A DNA stretch of 64,000 nt. Origin: Scatophagus argus. Taxonomy: Eukaryota > Chordata > Actinopteri > Scatophagidae. Below, in pieces: positions 24,936-36,989 of the stretch. The notes beneath the pieces were generated by a model, which was given only the letters and a program-made list of their open reading frames with translations, ran no database searches and was not told the origin of the DNA. The translations under genes and the position numbers were made by a program. Position 1 is the stretch's first letter. Every line of letters begins with the position of its first letter. The stretch lies in the NCBI RefSeq assembly GCF_020382885.2, contig NC_058515.1, positions 2,897,223 through 2,961,222 of the forward strand. The letters run 5' to 3'.

Positions 24936-26032
24936 AAGGCTGAAAATTCCTACAATGTAAGATAGCATTTTCTTCCTTATGGCTGTGGTTTGAACATTAG
25001 CTTTATAGCTGTACTTGTGATTAGGCTGCATTTGGCAGCGGCTAGTGTTTAGAGTGGCTGAAACAACACCACTAGGAAAGAAAGCGTTGCAAGGATTAAA
25101 ACCTGAGAATGCATCAAGCTGGACACACAGCATGTGTAAACAGTACACTGCAGTATCTGCAAAACCCCTACATGAAGTTATGCTACTGTACCAAACATTT
25201 ACTAGTTAGTTTAGCATCAGCTAAGGCTTAACAAAAGGTTGCATAGACAAACAAATGAGTTGGCTAATTGAACTAATGTTAACAAATTTTTGTCACCCAG
25301 TGTACATCTAATCTTTACACAGAATAAACATGCAGTTAGGGAGGTCGCTATTAACTCTTAAGTGATACACACCAAATACTACATGGCAGATAATTTGACA
25401 TGGCAACTAAAACACAGGTGTAATTAATTGATTGACTAAAAATAACATTGATCAATTGTGTCTGTTTCCACAGTTTCCAAATAGACTTAAAAATACATCA
25501 CTTTGTATGCACCAGAGGATTTCCCCACTGAGACATTTAATATTGCTTTTTGAATGACTATTTACATGTAGTGTTGTTAATCACTTTATCTGGTTTCAAG
25601 GGAACTGGTTCATCTCATAAACAGGACACTTTCTTGAGCTTTTATTTAGAACAGAAGTGACAGTAACATAGTAATGGGATACCATTTAATCAGCCCGATA
25701 AATATCAAATAAATACCCCAATCAATAGTTACACACCATCAAATATAGGCCTATGCACATGTTTACATTACATTACACTAAGAGTTCAGTTCCCACATTG
25801 TATCAGCAGAGGGCGCAGAAGATCAAAAATTCAGATAAACAACCTTGTAACTAAGGGAAGGGAAGCCACTGAAGCTTCCTGTTCATACATTAGTGGACTG
25901 TAATGTGGAACAAAATGTTTGTGCTTTTTGTTATTTGTCAGTTGATAAATCCGGTCGCTGTAGCAACACAGAACGTACAGGAAACCGCCTGCTGCTGTGC
26001 AGGAAGGCGGAGGCCTGAGTTTTGCTGAGGAA
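24936..26032. other. Intergenic, nothing recognised
   Basis: AT-rich sequence without supported coding or repeat features. Confidence 0.4.
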
Positions 26033-26058
26033 GACAGATAGATAGATAGATAAATAGA

Positions 26059-26091
<33 letters not shown>

Positions 26092-26099
26092 GGACAGAC

Positions 26100-26131
<32 letters not shown>

Positions 26132-26132
26132 G
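26033..26132. repeat. GATA/GACA compound microsatellite
   Basis: About 100 bp of GATA and GACA tetranucleotides, interrupted once each by an AATA and a CGGA unit. On the minus strand it forms the tail of the repeat that starts at 26133. Confidence 0.95.
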
Positions 26133-26310
26133 ACTTTATTCATCCCCGAGGGGAAATTAGGTTGTCATAGCAGTCCGGTATATTTCAATACAGTAAAACC
26201 CACAATGACACGAAATACTGGGTATAAAAATAGAATAAAATACACTAAAGGGCACTTGTATGAAAGTAAATAATAGTAAAACAGTATCAGTCGGAGGAGA
26301 AGGAGAGCAG
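26133..26310 (-). mobile_element. Retroposon tail (SINE/LINE 3' end)
   Basis: On the minus strand the end reads CAACCTAATTTCCCCTCGGG followed by GATGAATAAAGT, then tetranucleotide repeats. This is the common teleost retroposon 3' terminus, here with a GTCT/ATCT tail. The upstream limit of the element is uncertain and may extend to about 26560. Confidence 0.55.
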
Positions 26311-26559
26311 TCAGCAAAAAAAGATGCCAAAACGTGATCGCCGACAGAGGTCGCTATCAGCCAGGAAATGTAACACAGTAGTTCTGTTCGAGATGAGCCT
26401 GATCTGTGCAGAATGGATCAACAGAGGATTTCCGTCTGATTTGATCCCGACAAGCTCTGACGTTACGTACTCCCGGATAACTATAATCCCGCGAGATCGA
26501 GGGGGTCGCGGTTTTTGATCTAAATGGCTGCAGTTGCCAAAAGGCTGCTTTTTAAACAA

Positions 26560-27300
26560 ACAATTTTGGTCGACTTTAATTCATGTTCTGTTCAGGATAA
26601 CTTAGAGGTGTCCCCAAAGAGACAGGGCCTTTCTTTTTATATATCTTGCCCTGTTGCTCCTAAAGAAAAGGAAACCCATTTTTAAAATAGTATCAGCAAT
26701 ATACCCTGCCATTGACTTTCTGTACAAAAGATTTAAATTTGCTGTTGATCCATGTGTCTTTTGCTCTTCGGAGGCCGAAACTGTTGAACATGTATTTTTT
26801 AAATGTTTCTGTGTCACTTTGTTCTCGTCCGAAATCCATAGTTGGTTATCCTTGAAAATGGATAATACCCCCATTTATGTACAATGATATTATTTATTGT
26901 ATGGACAACTTGGATTCAAATATTTCTGACACTGTTACTCTTTTGATTATTATGGGTAAATATCTTATTCATACTTGCAAATGGAACGGAAGCCTTCCCT
27001 CTCTCACAGTGTTCATGTATAGTTTTGCCAACTACTTTAGGTCACTAAAAGTTGTGCAAAAAAAGAACCATAAGGCTATAAAATATACTTGTGTATTTCT
27101 CGATCCTTGCTCGTCTTGTACCTTGCTCCTTTGTGTCTCTTTTTGTTTATGTTAATTTTGCCTTTATTTTTTATTTATTCTTATCTGTTTTTCAATGATT
27201 TCTCCTGATTCTGCTAATTTCCATTATTGACTGACTGATTCTGTTCAATTTTGTTCAATTGTCCCTATCTTGTTGGGTAAATATAATTAATTTAAAAAAA
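26560..27300 (+). mobile_element. L1-like LINE, extreme 3' end of ORF2
   Basis: The plus strand encodes FKIVSAIYPAIDFLYKRFKF followed by CVFCSSEAETVEHVFFKC. This is the Cys-x2-Cys...His-x4-Cys zinc-finger block found near the C-terminus of L1-clade reverse transcriptase proteins. A shifted frame continues with DTVTLLIIMGKYLIHTCKW, also typical of that region. The segment ends in an A-rich tract at about 27291-27304, as expected for an L1 3' end. It is strongly 5'-truncated. Confidence 0.7.
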
Positions 27301-27850
27301 AAATTACTTTCCTGACATTTACACAAATGTTAATCCTCACGACCCACTTACCACAAGTTTATCTGTCTGCAAACGCCACAAAAGTTACATTTTGGACCAC
27401 AGCTCCATAAGCCCCCATTCATCTTGGACTGCCCACTACATAACCGGAAGTGCAAGGGAGTTTTTTGGTTTCTTTGTCAAAAACTGCCTCGAAATTCTCC
27501 TAGATGTATACTTGAACATCGTCTCAAAATCATTTCAGACGGTTTCCTTAATGCTCATAAACGATGATAAGCACATCCTTAAACGGATTCTATCCATTCT
27601 GTTTCTAGCTCGCAAACGTTAACGAATCTATGATCGCACGTCAAATCAGTTTAAACTGACGGCAGAACAAATAAATAATTCTTTGGACAGAGATAAGGAA
27701 CAAAATAGAGAATCAAACGGCGTGGAGGACGAGATCACAGTGATGGCAGAGGAGATTAAAGCCAGTCGACACATTCAGTAGACTAAACAGTGCAATGACA
27801 CTGTATATTTGTCCCCTTTTTGGGACAAATAAAGGTTTTCTTATCTTCTC
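27301..27850 (+). repeat. Probable retroposon-derived segment, unclassified
   Basis: The right end reads TTTGTCCCCTTTTTGGGACA then AATAAAGG and TCTTATCTTCTCTT, the tail wording of fish L2-related retroposons. Upstream to about 27590 there is a gapped open stretch on the plus strand that I cannot assign. Confidence 0.4.
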
Positions 27851-28395
27851 TTAAAAGCAAACAGCTTTTGTGTTGCCACGCACTGAACGAGGTGGGACAG
27901 AACCTGTAATAATAAACAGGAAATAATTAAATATGAAAATACTGAGTGATGCAGTGTGTCTAAAATGTCAATGTTATGTCCGCTAACTCTTAACACATTT
28001 ATGGCAGTCGTGCAAAGCTCTCCACAGGCTAATATTAAATTGTAGTAGCCTGCTCCAATATATAGCCTCACCTGCAGATAATAACTCAAATCAATTCTAG
28101 ACTTTGCTTGGAGATCATTTCTACATCGAAGTGAGGTTTTATAAATATATTTCTTTTGTTTTGTAAATAAGCCCCCAGGCAATATACTGGAATCATAAAG
28201 CGGTAAATTTAAACCTGCATGAGTTTTCCAATAAATTCAGCCAGCGCCCTTAATATTACGTCATGCATAATATTAACATAATATTAAAATCTTTATCCTA
28301 ACAAATGCTAAATTTGGAGGGGAGGGCTGTAGTTTGGACACATGAAACAAAAACAGGTGTCAAAATTTGACACCGGAAGTGTTTGCTAGCATTTT
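27851..28395. other. Upstream region of slc29a2
   Basis: AT-rich, holding a 113-codon minus frame without recognisable features. It immediately precedes the proposed non-coding first exon of slc29a2 and probably contains its promoter. No clear TATA box was identified. Confidence 0.35.
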
Positions 28396-28429
28396 TTTTT
28401 TTTTTTGCACTGCTGTGCGTAAGCTGTGT

Positions 28430-28636
28430 GGAACCTTTCACGGAGCTGGTTCATAAACTAACGTACGCATTTGTACATTCCACGTGGAGGCTATCGACGA
28501 CGAATTCAGGAAGCCATTAATTCACCTCCCCACAAATCATTCAATTTTTGGACCATCTGCATATTACAAGTGCTTGACTTTACGGTGGTAACACCATGGA
28601 AACGCTGTAATAAAGACCCCAACATTTTTGCCCAAG
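28430..28636 (+). other. slc29a2: Probable non-coding first exon of slc29a2
   Basis: Locally richer in CpG than its surroundings and ends in a strong donor, CCCAAG|GTGAGT. The next strong acceptor on this strand with gene context is at 32443, just before the slc29a2 start codon. The 5' limit is not visible. The exon contains one ATG, in CACCATGG context, followed after three codons by a stop. The call is inference from splice signals and position; there is no protein evidence. Confidence 0.45.
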
Positions 28637-31600
28637 GTGAGTCTCGCCGTCACGCTAACTAGCACCAAACCTACCGTTACGTTAACGGAAGGCGGTGTTG
28701 TTTTACAGTGGCGATGCTGTTTATGTTGGGCTATGTTTATCATCTTTTAAGACAGGATTGCTGTTTACTTCACTGGCTGAGTGTGTGATGAAAAGCCAAT
28801 GCGGCTCTCGTTTTACGTAGTGCCTGTTAATAGCACGTTAAATTATTAGTTGTATTTAATGGTATTTCTTCGGTGTTCTTTTTGTTTGTTTTTTTTCTTC
28901 TGCTTCTTCGCTGAATGGAGCAGGTATGTGTGTGACATATGGTTTGATTTCATATGATTTGGTCGTTCATATTATTGAGCCATGATACTGAACCTGTAAC
29001 CTAATCTGTTAGTCTGTGTAATGTCCGTGCTGCTCATGAAGCCCACACTCTCAGGTCGTATACTATCGAGTAAGGCAATGAAATTTTTTGATTTTACACT
29101 GCTACTGTACATCTTGCTAGACCGAGCTGCACTAACTAACTAACTGCACTATCCATTATATCTATCTATATATCTATCTAGATATATAGATATCTATATA
29201 TATAGATATATTTATATTGATATATAGATATATGCCCCCCCCACCTGGTGTTAAAAGCTGCATTGCCCATGCCACCTGATGAACACATGGCCGGTATGAC
29301 TCAATCTGGATTATTGTAGGGCCCAGTAATCTCCTGTGACTCAGTAGTGAAGTTGAAGAAGTCTGGGGGTTGGATAACAGATTAGTTTTTGCTTGAAAGC
29401 ATCTGTCAGCTCACAAATTGCAGAGATTGATTTCCGTCACAGGAAAATAAAAATGCATGCGTGTGTGTTTTTTTTAGGAAGTATAACATAGAGGGGGTTG
29501 AGCAAGATTGAATTTCAGTAGGTAGCTGTCTGAGAGTCTGTTGATGAATGAGGGGGGGTTGTCCGAAATGAAAAGAGACAATAACACAAATAGTGTTTTG
29601 ATGTTGCTGGGACCAGACTGAGCCGGTTCCAGTTCTTGGTCTCGTCAGCTGTTTCTCCTCCACACTTCAGGCGCCCTGAGGCTAAACAGACAGTGTCTGC
29701 AAAAGAGCGATTCTCACAAACACTGTCTTATGTCTAAAGTGAGGAAATAAAGAAGACTGATTAAAGGACTAGAATATTTTGAGTCCCCTTTGGCTCAAAA
29801 TGTATGTGCTTATTTTTGGGACACTTCATTTGGATTTTTTGGTCTTCACTGTGAACAACCCTGTATGCAGAGTATCAGTTCCAATATAATCAATGAGCAC
29901 AGGTAACGTAATGATCGTTCCAGTTCTCCGTTTGGTAAAGATTTGTTGCCTTTTGAGTTTTGAATATTCAGGAGTCGGTGCATTACCAGTTTAGTACTGC
30001 ACCCGGAGAGGTTGCATTTCTTTTTGATTCCATGCAGTCTTCTTTCTTGTCTAAACCTGCACCCCTGTGTGTGTTATGCTAGTCTTGGCTAATAAGCCTC
30101 AAGCTGCTAGCCTCAGTCAGAAATGAGAGATGAGGAGCAGGCTATAGAGGTTTGGTAAGCTCTCTTCTTTCTCACTTGACACCCCAAGATTTAATAATGT
30201 TTAAATTTGTGCTCTTAAGCTCCAAACAACGCTGTCACAGGAGACATCACCATTGACCTTTGTCAGATTTTATGTAGCTTCCTCTTAGAGCCACAAAAGT
30301 CATTCCACAGCTTTTTCAGAACAGGTCGTATCACTTGAAAGTGACAGGAAACTGAAGTGTGAGATTCCCGTTTATGATTTGTAACATTGAATGTAACATT
30401 TCCTTCTGGTTGTGTTCATTTGTTTCCAACAGACAGAAACTTGTGATTTGTTCTCAGAGAACAAAATATTTCAACCTTGACATTTCTGTCCTTGCCTCAA
30501 GTCTGTAATCTTTCCAAGCGCTTGGTCCTAATGAGTGTGGCTTGTTTGGATAGCCAACCAGTAACTGTTTTCTCTGTGCCAAGAGATCTGCACACTCCTG
30601 ATAATAAAAAGCGAATGTCTAAAAGACAATATTTATTAGTGTTGTGAAAATCAGTGATTTAATGTGAAGAGATAGTCACCCACAGAAGCAGTTAAAAATG
30701 AAATGTGGTTTGGTAGCATTTCCCCTTTTTAGCCCTGTTCCCAGCTGTGTATTGTATTGTTTCAATAACAGATCAGTTAGGACATAATGCAAAATTTTTT
30801 GTCCACATTACAGACCGTTGCAGAGGACAGGGTGACATTAATCCTATTGGTTTACCTCCTGCCGCTTTCTTTTCATTTTAATCGGAAGGAACAAAGCTTT
30901 TTTAGGAAAGCTTTGAAGCACGGGCAGATCTAAATGGAGTGTATCCAAGCGCTGAGACTGTGGCCATCATACCTCCTCCCATCCTGTCTTTCATTCTTTG
31001 ATATGTACAAAGAAATAAACACAAGCGCAGTTTTTATGACCTGCATGTCCACTAAACTTTCCCCTTGTCCATGATTTACTAGCTAGTTCTGATTGCTCAG
31101 CTGCCTGAAACCTGCCTTCTAGTTAGACTGTAATGATTTTCGACCATGCAGATTTACTGGCCGGGAGGCTTCGACCTAGCGTGACCTGTCAAAGACTGCC
31201 CTGTCTCACTAAGATGCGGATGTAGGCTGTGCAGCCAACTATCTTACCAGGGAGAAAACAGGCTGTTATTTTCACTTGCCAGAGTTGGTGGTAAAGCGTA
31301 CAAAACGGTGTGATCCATGGAAGATGAAGGAAGTCAGCCCCCTGACTGACACAGCTCACAGCACAACACAGTCCGTCTTCTACAGCTCCAAAATGCGCAC
31401 AGAGTTCTCTCATGTTTGGCTGAATATTGTTGAGTGTTTATTAATAATTTTGTTTAATTAAATGGGAAATTACTTCTCTGCATTTAACCCATCACTGATT
31501 GAAACACACACACACCTGAAACATGCAGTGAAACACACAGGAGCAGTCAAGCGCCCGGGGATCAAATTGGGGGTTAAGTGCCTTGCTCAAGGGCACATCA

Positions 31601-32442
31601 GCTGGCTAAGGGGGGGTGGGGACATTATCACTCCACTGTAATCAAATTTTTCCTGCCCGTCCGGTGGGGGGAATCGAACCAGCGACCTTCCGATCACAAG
31701 CCACTTCTCTATACCTCTCGGCCACGGCTGCTGTGTTTTAGGAACCAGCACAGACTCTTAAAGCAGGACACGTGAGTCGCAGCTCTATTATGTGTCCTAC
31801 CAGCAAGTTACAACAAGCAGAGCAGCCATACGCTGCCTGTGGCAACGCTGTAAACAGGCCTAAATGAATAGCTTTGAGTGTCGGTCCTATTGACGAGTGT
31901 TTGGTTTCCCTCCCTGATAACTGTGTGCACACACAGGGAGTGGCTTCTTGACAAATGTACATTTAAAAAAAAAAAAAAAAGGGACAGCATTTTGTTCCCA
32001 GCCTCAGGGTTGCTGTTTTCAGTGCCAAAACTTCAATGGAAAATCATTGAAGCCGCACTTAGTCACATCATTTGGTTGGACGTATGCACTCCTGCTGTTT
32101 CCAGTGGCTTATGTAAGTTAAACTACTAAAGAGATTTGTAGTTCATTCTAATACTCAAAGGTTTGTAGCATACCACAAGGATTAAAGACCCCATTACCTG
32201 ACCTCCATGATTCTGAGACACACATCAAAGCTCTGTACTTGAAGGACTTCTTTATTTATTTATTTATTTATTTTTGGACGTCCTGTTCCCAGCTTCTCGC
32301 AGCCTCTCGCTAGAATGTGAATGGATTCCTGCATCTCTAAATAGTGAAGCCTTGGCAGGGGGGAGTGTAAAGAAAGCAAACTCCTTGCTCTGTAGTCTTT
32401 GGAGATGTGGCTGACCTTTCTTCTCTCCTGTTGTCCTTGCAG
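28637..32442 (+). other. slc29a2: slc29a2 intron 1
   Basis: A 3.8-kb intron, if the first exon is right. It holds an AT/GATA-like tract at 29160-29232 and an antisense SINE at about 31440-31736; otherwise nothing recognised. Confidence 0.4.
31440..31736 (-). mobile_element. tRNA-derived SINE
   Basis: On the minus strand the head reads GCCGTGGCCGAGAGGTATAG (A-box-like TGGCCGAGAGG), then about 30 nt on GGTTCGATTCC, a perfect B box, as in a serine-tRNA-like promoter. The body contains GCCCTTGAGCAAGGCACTTA, the strongly conserved core of a widespread teleost SINE. The end is GGGTTAAATGCAGAGAAGTA followed by an AT-rich tail. It is close to full length. Both internal RNA polymerase III promoter boxes look usable. 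It lies antisense in slc29a2 intron 1. Confidence 0.8.
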
Positions 32443-32467
32443 TTTTACCAGAGCGTCCTACATTAGG

Positions 32468-35400
32468 ATGAAGGGACGAACAGATGCTCCTCAAGACTGG
32501 TGAGTCTTCTCGCTTCCTGTGTTTTGTTTGTTTTTTTTTGGTCACGATGTTGAGGTTGCTACCTTGCTGAGAAGTTGAATGTGTACATTCATATTGTCAC
32601 CTGCAGATCTTCATCTGACAGGTCGCTGTAGAAGCTACAGTAGCTCTATGCAGTATTCTGATCCACTGTCAGAAACACACATTTAGAACAGTTTCCTGCG
32701 TCTTCTGCACAATACCAGCAGCCTTTAATGTGCAGCGGCAGTGAGAAATGTCAAGTTTGCAGTAGGTTTTAATGAGATAGAGTACTCCAAAGAGTAATGC
32801 TGAACTGCATGGTGCGTCTCCGTCAAAACTACTAATTATTATTATGGAATGTAAATAAACGTTTAGTGCTGAAGAAATGCAGGCCATGAATGGTATAAGG
32901 AACAGGCTTTGATGTTGTGAAAACCTTAGGGATAATAACATAAACTTCCATCAATTGTGTTTAGGAAGCATCCTGCTGTTGACCGTAAAGCCTCTTTCAA
33001 ATAACGCCTTTTGTGTCTCATCTGTAGGTGCTGCTTGGTGGGGACAGTTTTCTTCATTCTTGGGCTGGGAACCTTGCTACCATGGAATTTCTTCATGACT
33101 GCCTCTTTGGTAAAAATATTACTTAATCCCTTAAAGAAAGTAGATCTGTGTTCTTAAGGTCTGCCTGACAACCTTTTCCTGTAGCGATGGCGAGGGGAAT
33201 TGTTTGTCCAGTGGTTCACTACTTGCACTTTGTAAAGTATCGCAAGCTTGATGGATGACAATTCAATTCATTTTATTTATATAGCGCCAAATCACAGCAG
33301 TTGTGTCATGACGCTTTCCAATTAGAGCAAGTTCAGACCAGACGTTTTAATCTGGTGACAGTGGTCTTGAGGACAATAATCTGTCTAAAAACACTACGTT
33401 GTGTAAAGTACATGACGGATGGGATTAGTCAAATTCCATGTCCGCGTGTCAGACTGCCTCAAATGCCGCACTGAGATCTAAAAGGATTAAAATAGCGCTC
33501 TCACCTCTGTCAGCTGACAAACGAAGGTCATTGGTCGCCATAAGAATGGGAGTCTCTGTCTCTGGATCAAGATTGGGTGTCTTTTAAAAGAGGTTGCACC
33601 ACATTCGCCTGCATGTTTAAACGCGGGGTGAAAAATACCGTTATCTAAGGAGATATTTCTAATCTTAAAAAAATAATAGCGATTATTATTCTAATAATCA
33701 GGGACTGACTCTTCCTGTACTTTTTAGTCTAAAAGCATTGTTTCGTCTGGGTTCGCAGTACTTCCAAGGCCGCCTAAACACAACAGAACTGATCAACGGC
33801 TCGGCGGTGGTCCGCAAGGAGTACTACTTCAACAACTGGATGACCCTGCTGTCCCAGCTGCCCCTGCTGCTCTTTACCCTGCTCAACTCCTTCCTCTACC
33901 AGAGGTCAGCGGTGGCGCAAAGTCCGTTACAGAGAAAGGCGTCAATTTTCGCCGTAACGTTTAGCATAAGGAAAGAATCCATTTAGTGTTGGGCGTTTAC
34001 GTGTGGCCGTGTCTCTTGTCTACATAATCTTTTTGGGTGCAGGTTATGTCTAAATGACTGATGTCGGAGTTTCTCGTTTCAGGATATCGGAGGCGATACG
34101 CATCGCAGGTAGCCTGGTTTTCATCCTGCTGCTCTTCATCCTCACAGCAGCTCTGGTCAAAGTGCCCATGGAGGAAGACCGCTTCTTCTCTGTCACCATG
34201 GCTACTATCTGGTTCATCAACTGTAAGTCAGTGTGATTGGTTGTGAGCCAAAGCCTGAAGAAAGAAAGAGGTTAAGATTAGCGTATGTACGTGTACATTT
34301 GAGTGAAATGGTACTGAACGAGTGCTCTTCCTGTCGCCAGCGTTTGGTGCCGTGCTGCAGGGCAGTCTGTTTGGCCTGGTGGGTCTGCTTCCTCAGAAGT
34401 ACAGTACCATCTTTATGAGCGGCCAGGGCCTGGCCGGGACCTTCGCTGCCATTGCCATGCTGATAGCCATAGGCAGTAAGCCTCCCACATACACACAAAA
34501 CACAACTGGGTGCTGAATCCCCGGTTGCCTAGTAACAGGACATTCAAAATGGAATTGTGAGCTGCTCAAGTCAGCATGACGCTCACCACCCACCACAAGA
34601 AAAACACTCTGCTCCATTCCAAAATCTCAAAGTGAACAGTATTTCCATTTATTTTGTACGTTCCTGGTTAGCTCACTTGTGTTTTTGATGCTCAGGTGAT
34701 GCAGACTCTGGGTCAGCGGCGTTGGGTTACTTCATCACGCCATGCGTGGGGACGCTGGTTACGCTCTTCAGCTACCTGCTGCTGTACCGCCTGGTCAGTC
34801 AGTTCACACCACCTCTGCAAGACTACATTACCCACAATCCTTCCAGCCTCACCCAAACTAGAGTATCCCTGGAATTCTTTTCAGCATGAGGTGCAAATAC
34901 AAAATCCTGCATCGACCTTTTCTGGGTTCCATGTCTACAGAAGAAACGGCATCATGCACGTTTTTATTTGTTTACTTTTCTGTGTTTCAGCTGTGAGACC
35001 TAATTTTGTGTTCTCTGTCGCTTCCGTGCAGGAGTTCGCCCGGTATCACCTCAACAAAAGCATCAAGTATGAGACGTGCACCACAGACGAGCTGCTGCAA
35101 GGTGGGATTTTGCCTTCAGGGAACTCAAAAGCTCAAGCTCTTTAATATTAGTAGAATTAAGATCATCAAATATTGAATGACAAGTGAGAGATTATCTGTT
35201 TTCTCCCCCGTTAACCCACCCTGCAGTTCACGGTTCTGTCTCTCTGCCGTCGTGGTCGAATTAAATCAATTCAGTGGAACATTATCTCATTAAGTGCGTT
35301 GACCCTCTGTTTATCCAATTAGAGTCCTGGCAGTGCCCACACAAAGACCGAGCCTGTTAGACTCACAGAAGCCTGCACAGAATGCTAAAAAGCCCAAAGT

Positions 35401-36534
35401 GGTTCACTTACTGAAGTCAAACGCTAAGCCGGACATCTTGTTTGAAATATGTCTTTCCTTATGTGTGATCAGTGGAAGACAGAAGCAGCGCGGAGGTCGG
35501 CAAGCTGAACGGCCATGCCAACGGCTCAGCTGGCGGTGGTCCGGCTGAGGCCGAATTCGACTCCGATATAGACGGGACCAAGCGCGCCTTCCTGCCGCTG
35601 GAGCAGGAAGAAAAGGGACAAGCCAAGGCTTCGGTCATCGAGGTCTTCAAAAAGGTGAACACACCGGTTTGATGTTCCGATTTGAACAGTTCCTACAGAT
35701 CAAGGTCAGTTAAGGTTTGCTCTTCTATGATTTTCAGATCTGGGTCATGGCGTTCTGCGTGACATTTGTCTTCACGGTCACTCTGTCCGTCTTCCCAGCC
35801 GTCACTGCAGATGTCAGAACGGTGTTTCCAGGAAAATGGGGTATGACCTAGCCTCACTGAATGAAGCTGCATGCACTTAGTGGATACACACACACACACT
35901 CTGCTCTCAGGAGTCTCCTTTATGCTGTTCTTTTTTCCTCGTCAGAGCGCTTCTTTATCTCAGTGTGCTGCTTCCTGACTTTCAACATCAACGACTGGCT
36001 CGGTCGGACCGTCACCACCTTCGTACGCTGGGTGAGCATCTGAGGATCCCGTATCGTGGTGTTAAATTGCAGACGCTGGAGAATATCTGTCCATTGCTTA
36101 GTTTTTTTTTTAAAGTCCGCTCATGTTCCAAATACACTTCTAACTTTTCTATAATAATGCTATTTTCTACGTCTGCAGCCTCGTAAAGAGTCTCGTCTGT
36201 TTCCGGCGCTGGTCGTCTTCAGGGTGGCGTTCATCCCTCTGCTGATGCTCTGCAACGTTCAGAGTCGCTCCTACCTTCCTGTCTACTTCCCCCACGACGC
36301 TGCGTTCACTGTCATCATGGCTCTCTTCTCTCTGTCCAGTGGTTACTTCGTCTGCCTTTCCATGTCCTATGCGCCACAGTGAGTACAAACAAACCTGTCG
36401 CTGAATAGATGTGACGACATTGTTACGCCTCTTAATATCTTTTGAAACAACATGTCGCTGTTTTTGAAAGGAGTCTGCATACTTTCTCCACAGGCAACAG
36501 AAGTAGCCTGTATTAGTTTTATACAATATGGCTG

Positions 36535-36573
<39 letters not shown>

Positions 36574-36989
36574 TATCCAAGACATAAAACTGCATAATGA
36601 AAAATGAAAACTACCGCACAGGGAGGTAATTACAAAACACACTTTGAATGGCTCTTGATGGGAAAATAGATTATTGCATTGATATTAAAAACCAGGTTTG
36701 ATGTCATTAAAATCATAAGGATTATGAACTGAAACACAGCTGAACATTGAACTCATCTGAGTGTTGTCTGTGGAGGTTTCTCTGTACGCTTGTAGTTAAT
36801 CATTAGGCCGAGGTTTATTAAAATTGTGGTCTTTGTGTACTTGTTCCATGGCTGAGCTTCTGTTCTCACCTGCTCAGGTTGGTGGAGCCTAAGGATGCAG
36901 AGACCGCAGGAGCCCTGATGACCTTCTTCTTGGCCCTCGGTCTGTCCTTAGGAGCCGCCCTGTCCTTCCCTCTCCGAGCCCTGGTCTAG
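32468..36989 (+). CDS. slc29a2: Equilibrative nucleoside transporter 2 (SLC29A2/ENT2)
   Basis: Twelve coding exons: 32468-32499, 33028-33109, 33759-33904, 34083-34222, 34341-34475, 34696-34793, 35032-35101, 35473-35654, 35738-35840, 35946-36031, 36179-36378, 36878-36989. All junctions are GT-AG and in phase; total 461 residues (human ENT2 is 456). The protein is a plasma-membrane facilitator moving nucleosides and some nucleobases down their gradient. Helix 1 contains FILGLGTLLPWNFFM, helix 2 NNWMTLLSQLPLLLFTLLNS, helix 4 NSFGAVLQGSLFG, then SGQGLAG and ALGYFITPCVG; the C-terminal half has FTVTLSVFPAVTAD, FNINDWLGR and GALMTFFLALGLSLGAALSF, giving the 11-helix ENT fold. Wording follows ENT2, not ENT1, across most of the length. 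The first outer loop is short with two sequons (NTT, NGS). The large loop between helices 6 and 7 is acidic and Gly-rich. Met34 and Gly136 are ENT1-like. The start codon sits in an AxxATGA context after acceptor 32443. Confidence 0.95.
33260..33640 (+). repeat. Interspersed repeat in slc29a2 intron 3
   Basis: Begins CAATTCATTTTATTTATATA followed by GCGCCAAATCAC, a very common teleost repeat start. It continues with the degraded CGCTTTCCAATTAGAGC-type core to about 33620. It lies in the intron between the second and third coding exons of slc29a2. The right boundary is approximate. Confidence 0.6.
36538..36571. repeat. (GA)n microsatellite in the last slc29a2 intron
   Basis: Uninterrupted GA run between the last two coding exons. 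Confidence 0.95.

Noticed and set aside
27841-28182. 113-codon minus-strand frame
   Set aside because: No recognisable domain and AT-rich; lies between a retroposon tail and the slc29a2 leader.
31655-31736. Possible tRNA-Ser gene on the minus strand
   Set aside because: A and B boxes are present, but the acceptor stem does not close and the sequence continues into a known SINE-type body, so it is a SINE head and not a tRNA gene.
36167-36595. 142-codon minus-strand frame
   Set aside because: Antisense to an slc29a2 exon and continues through a GA microsatellite.
32468-36989. Assignment of the transporter as slc29a1, because of Met34 and Gly136
   Set aside because: Most of the length, including NNWMTLLSQLPLLLFTLLNS and ALGYFITPCVG, follows ENT2; the two ENT1-like sites are reported as a finding instead.
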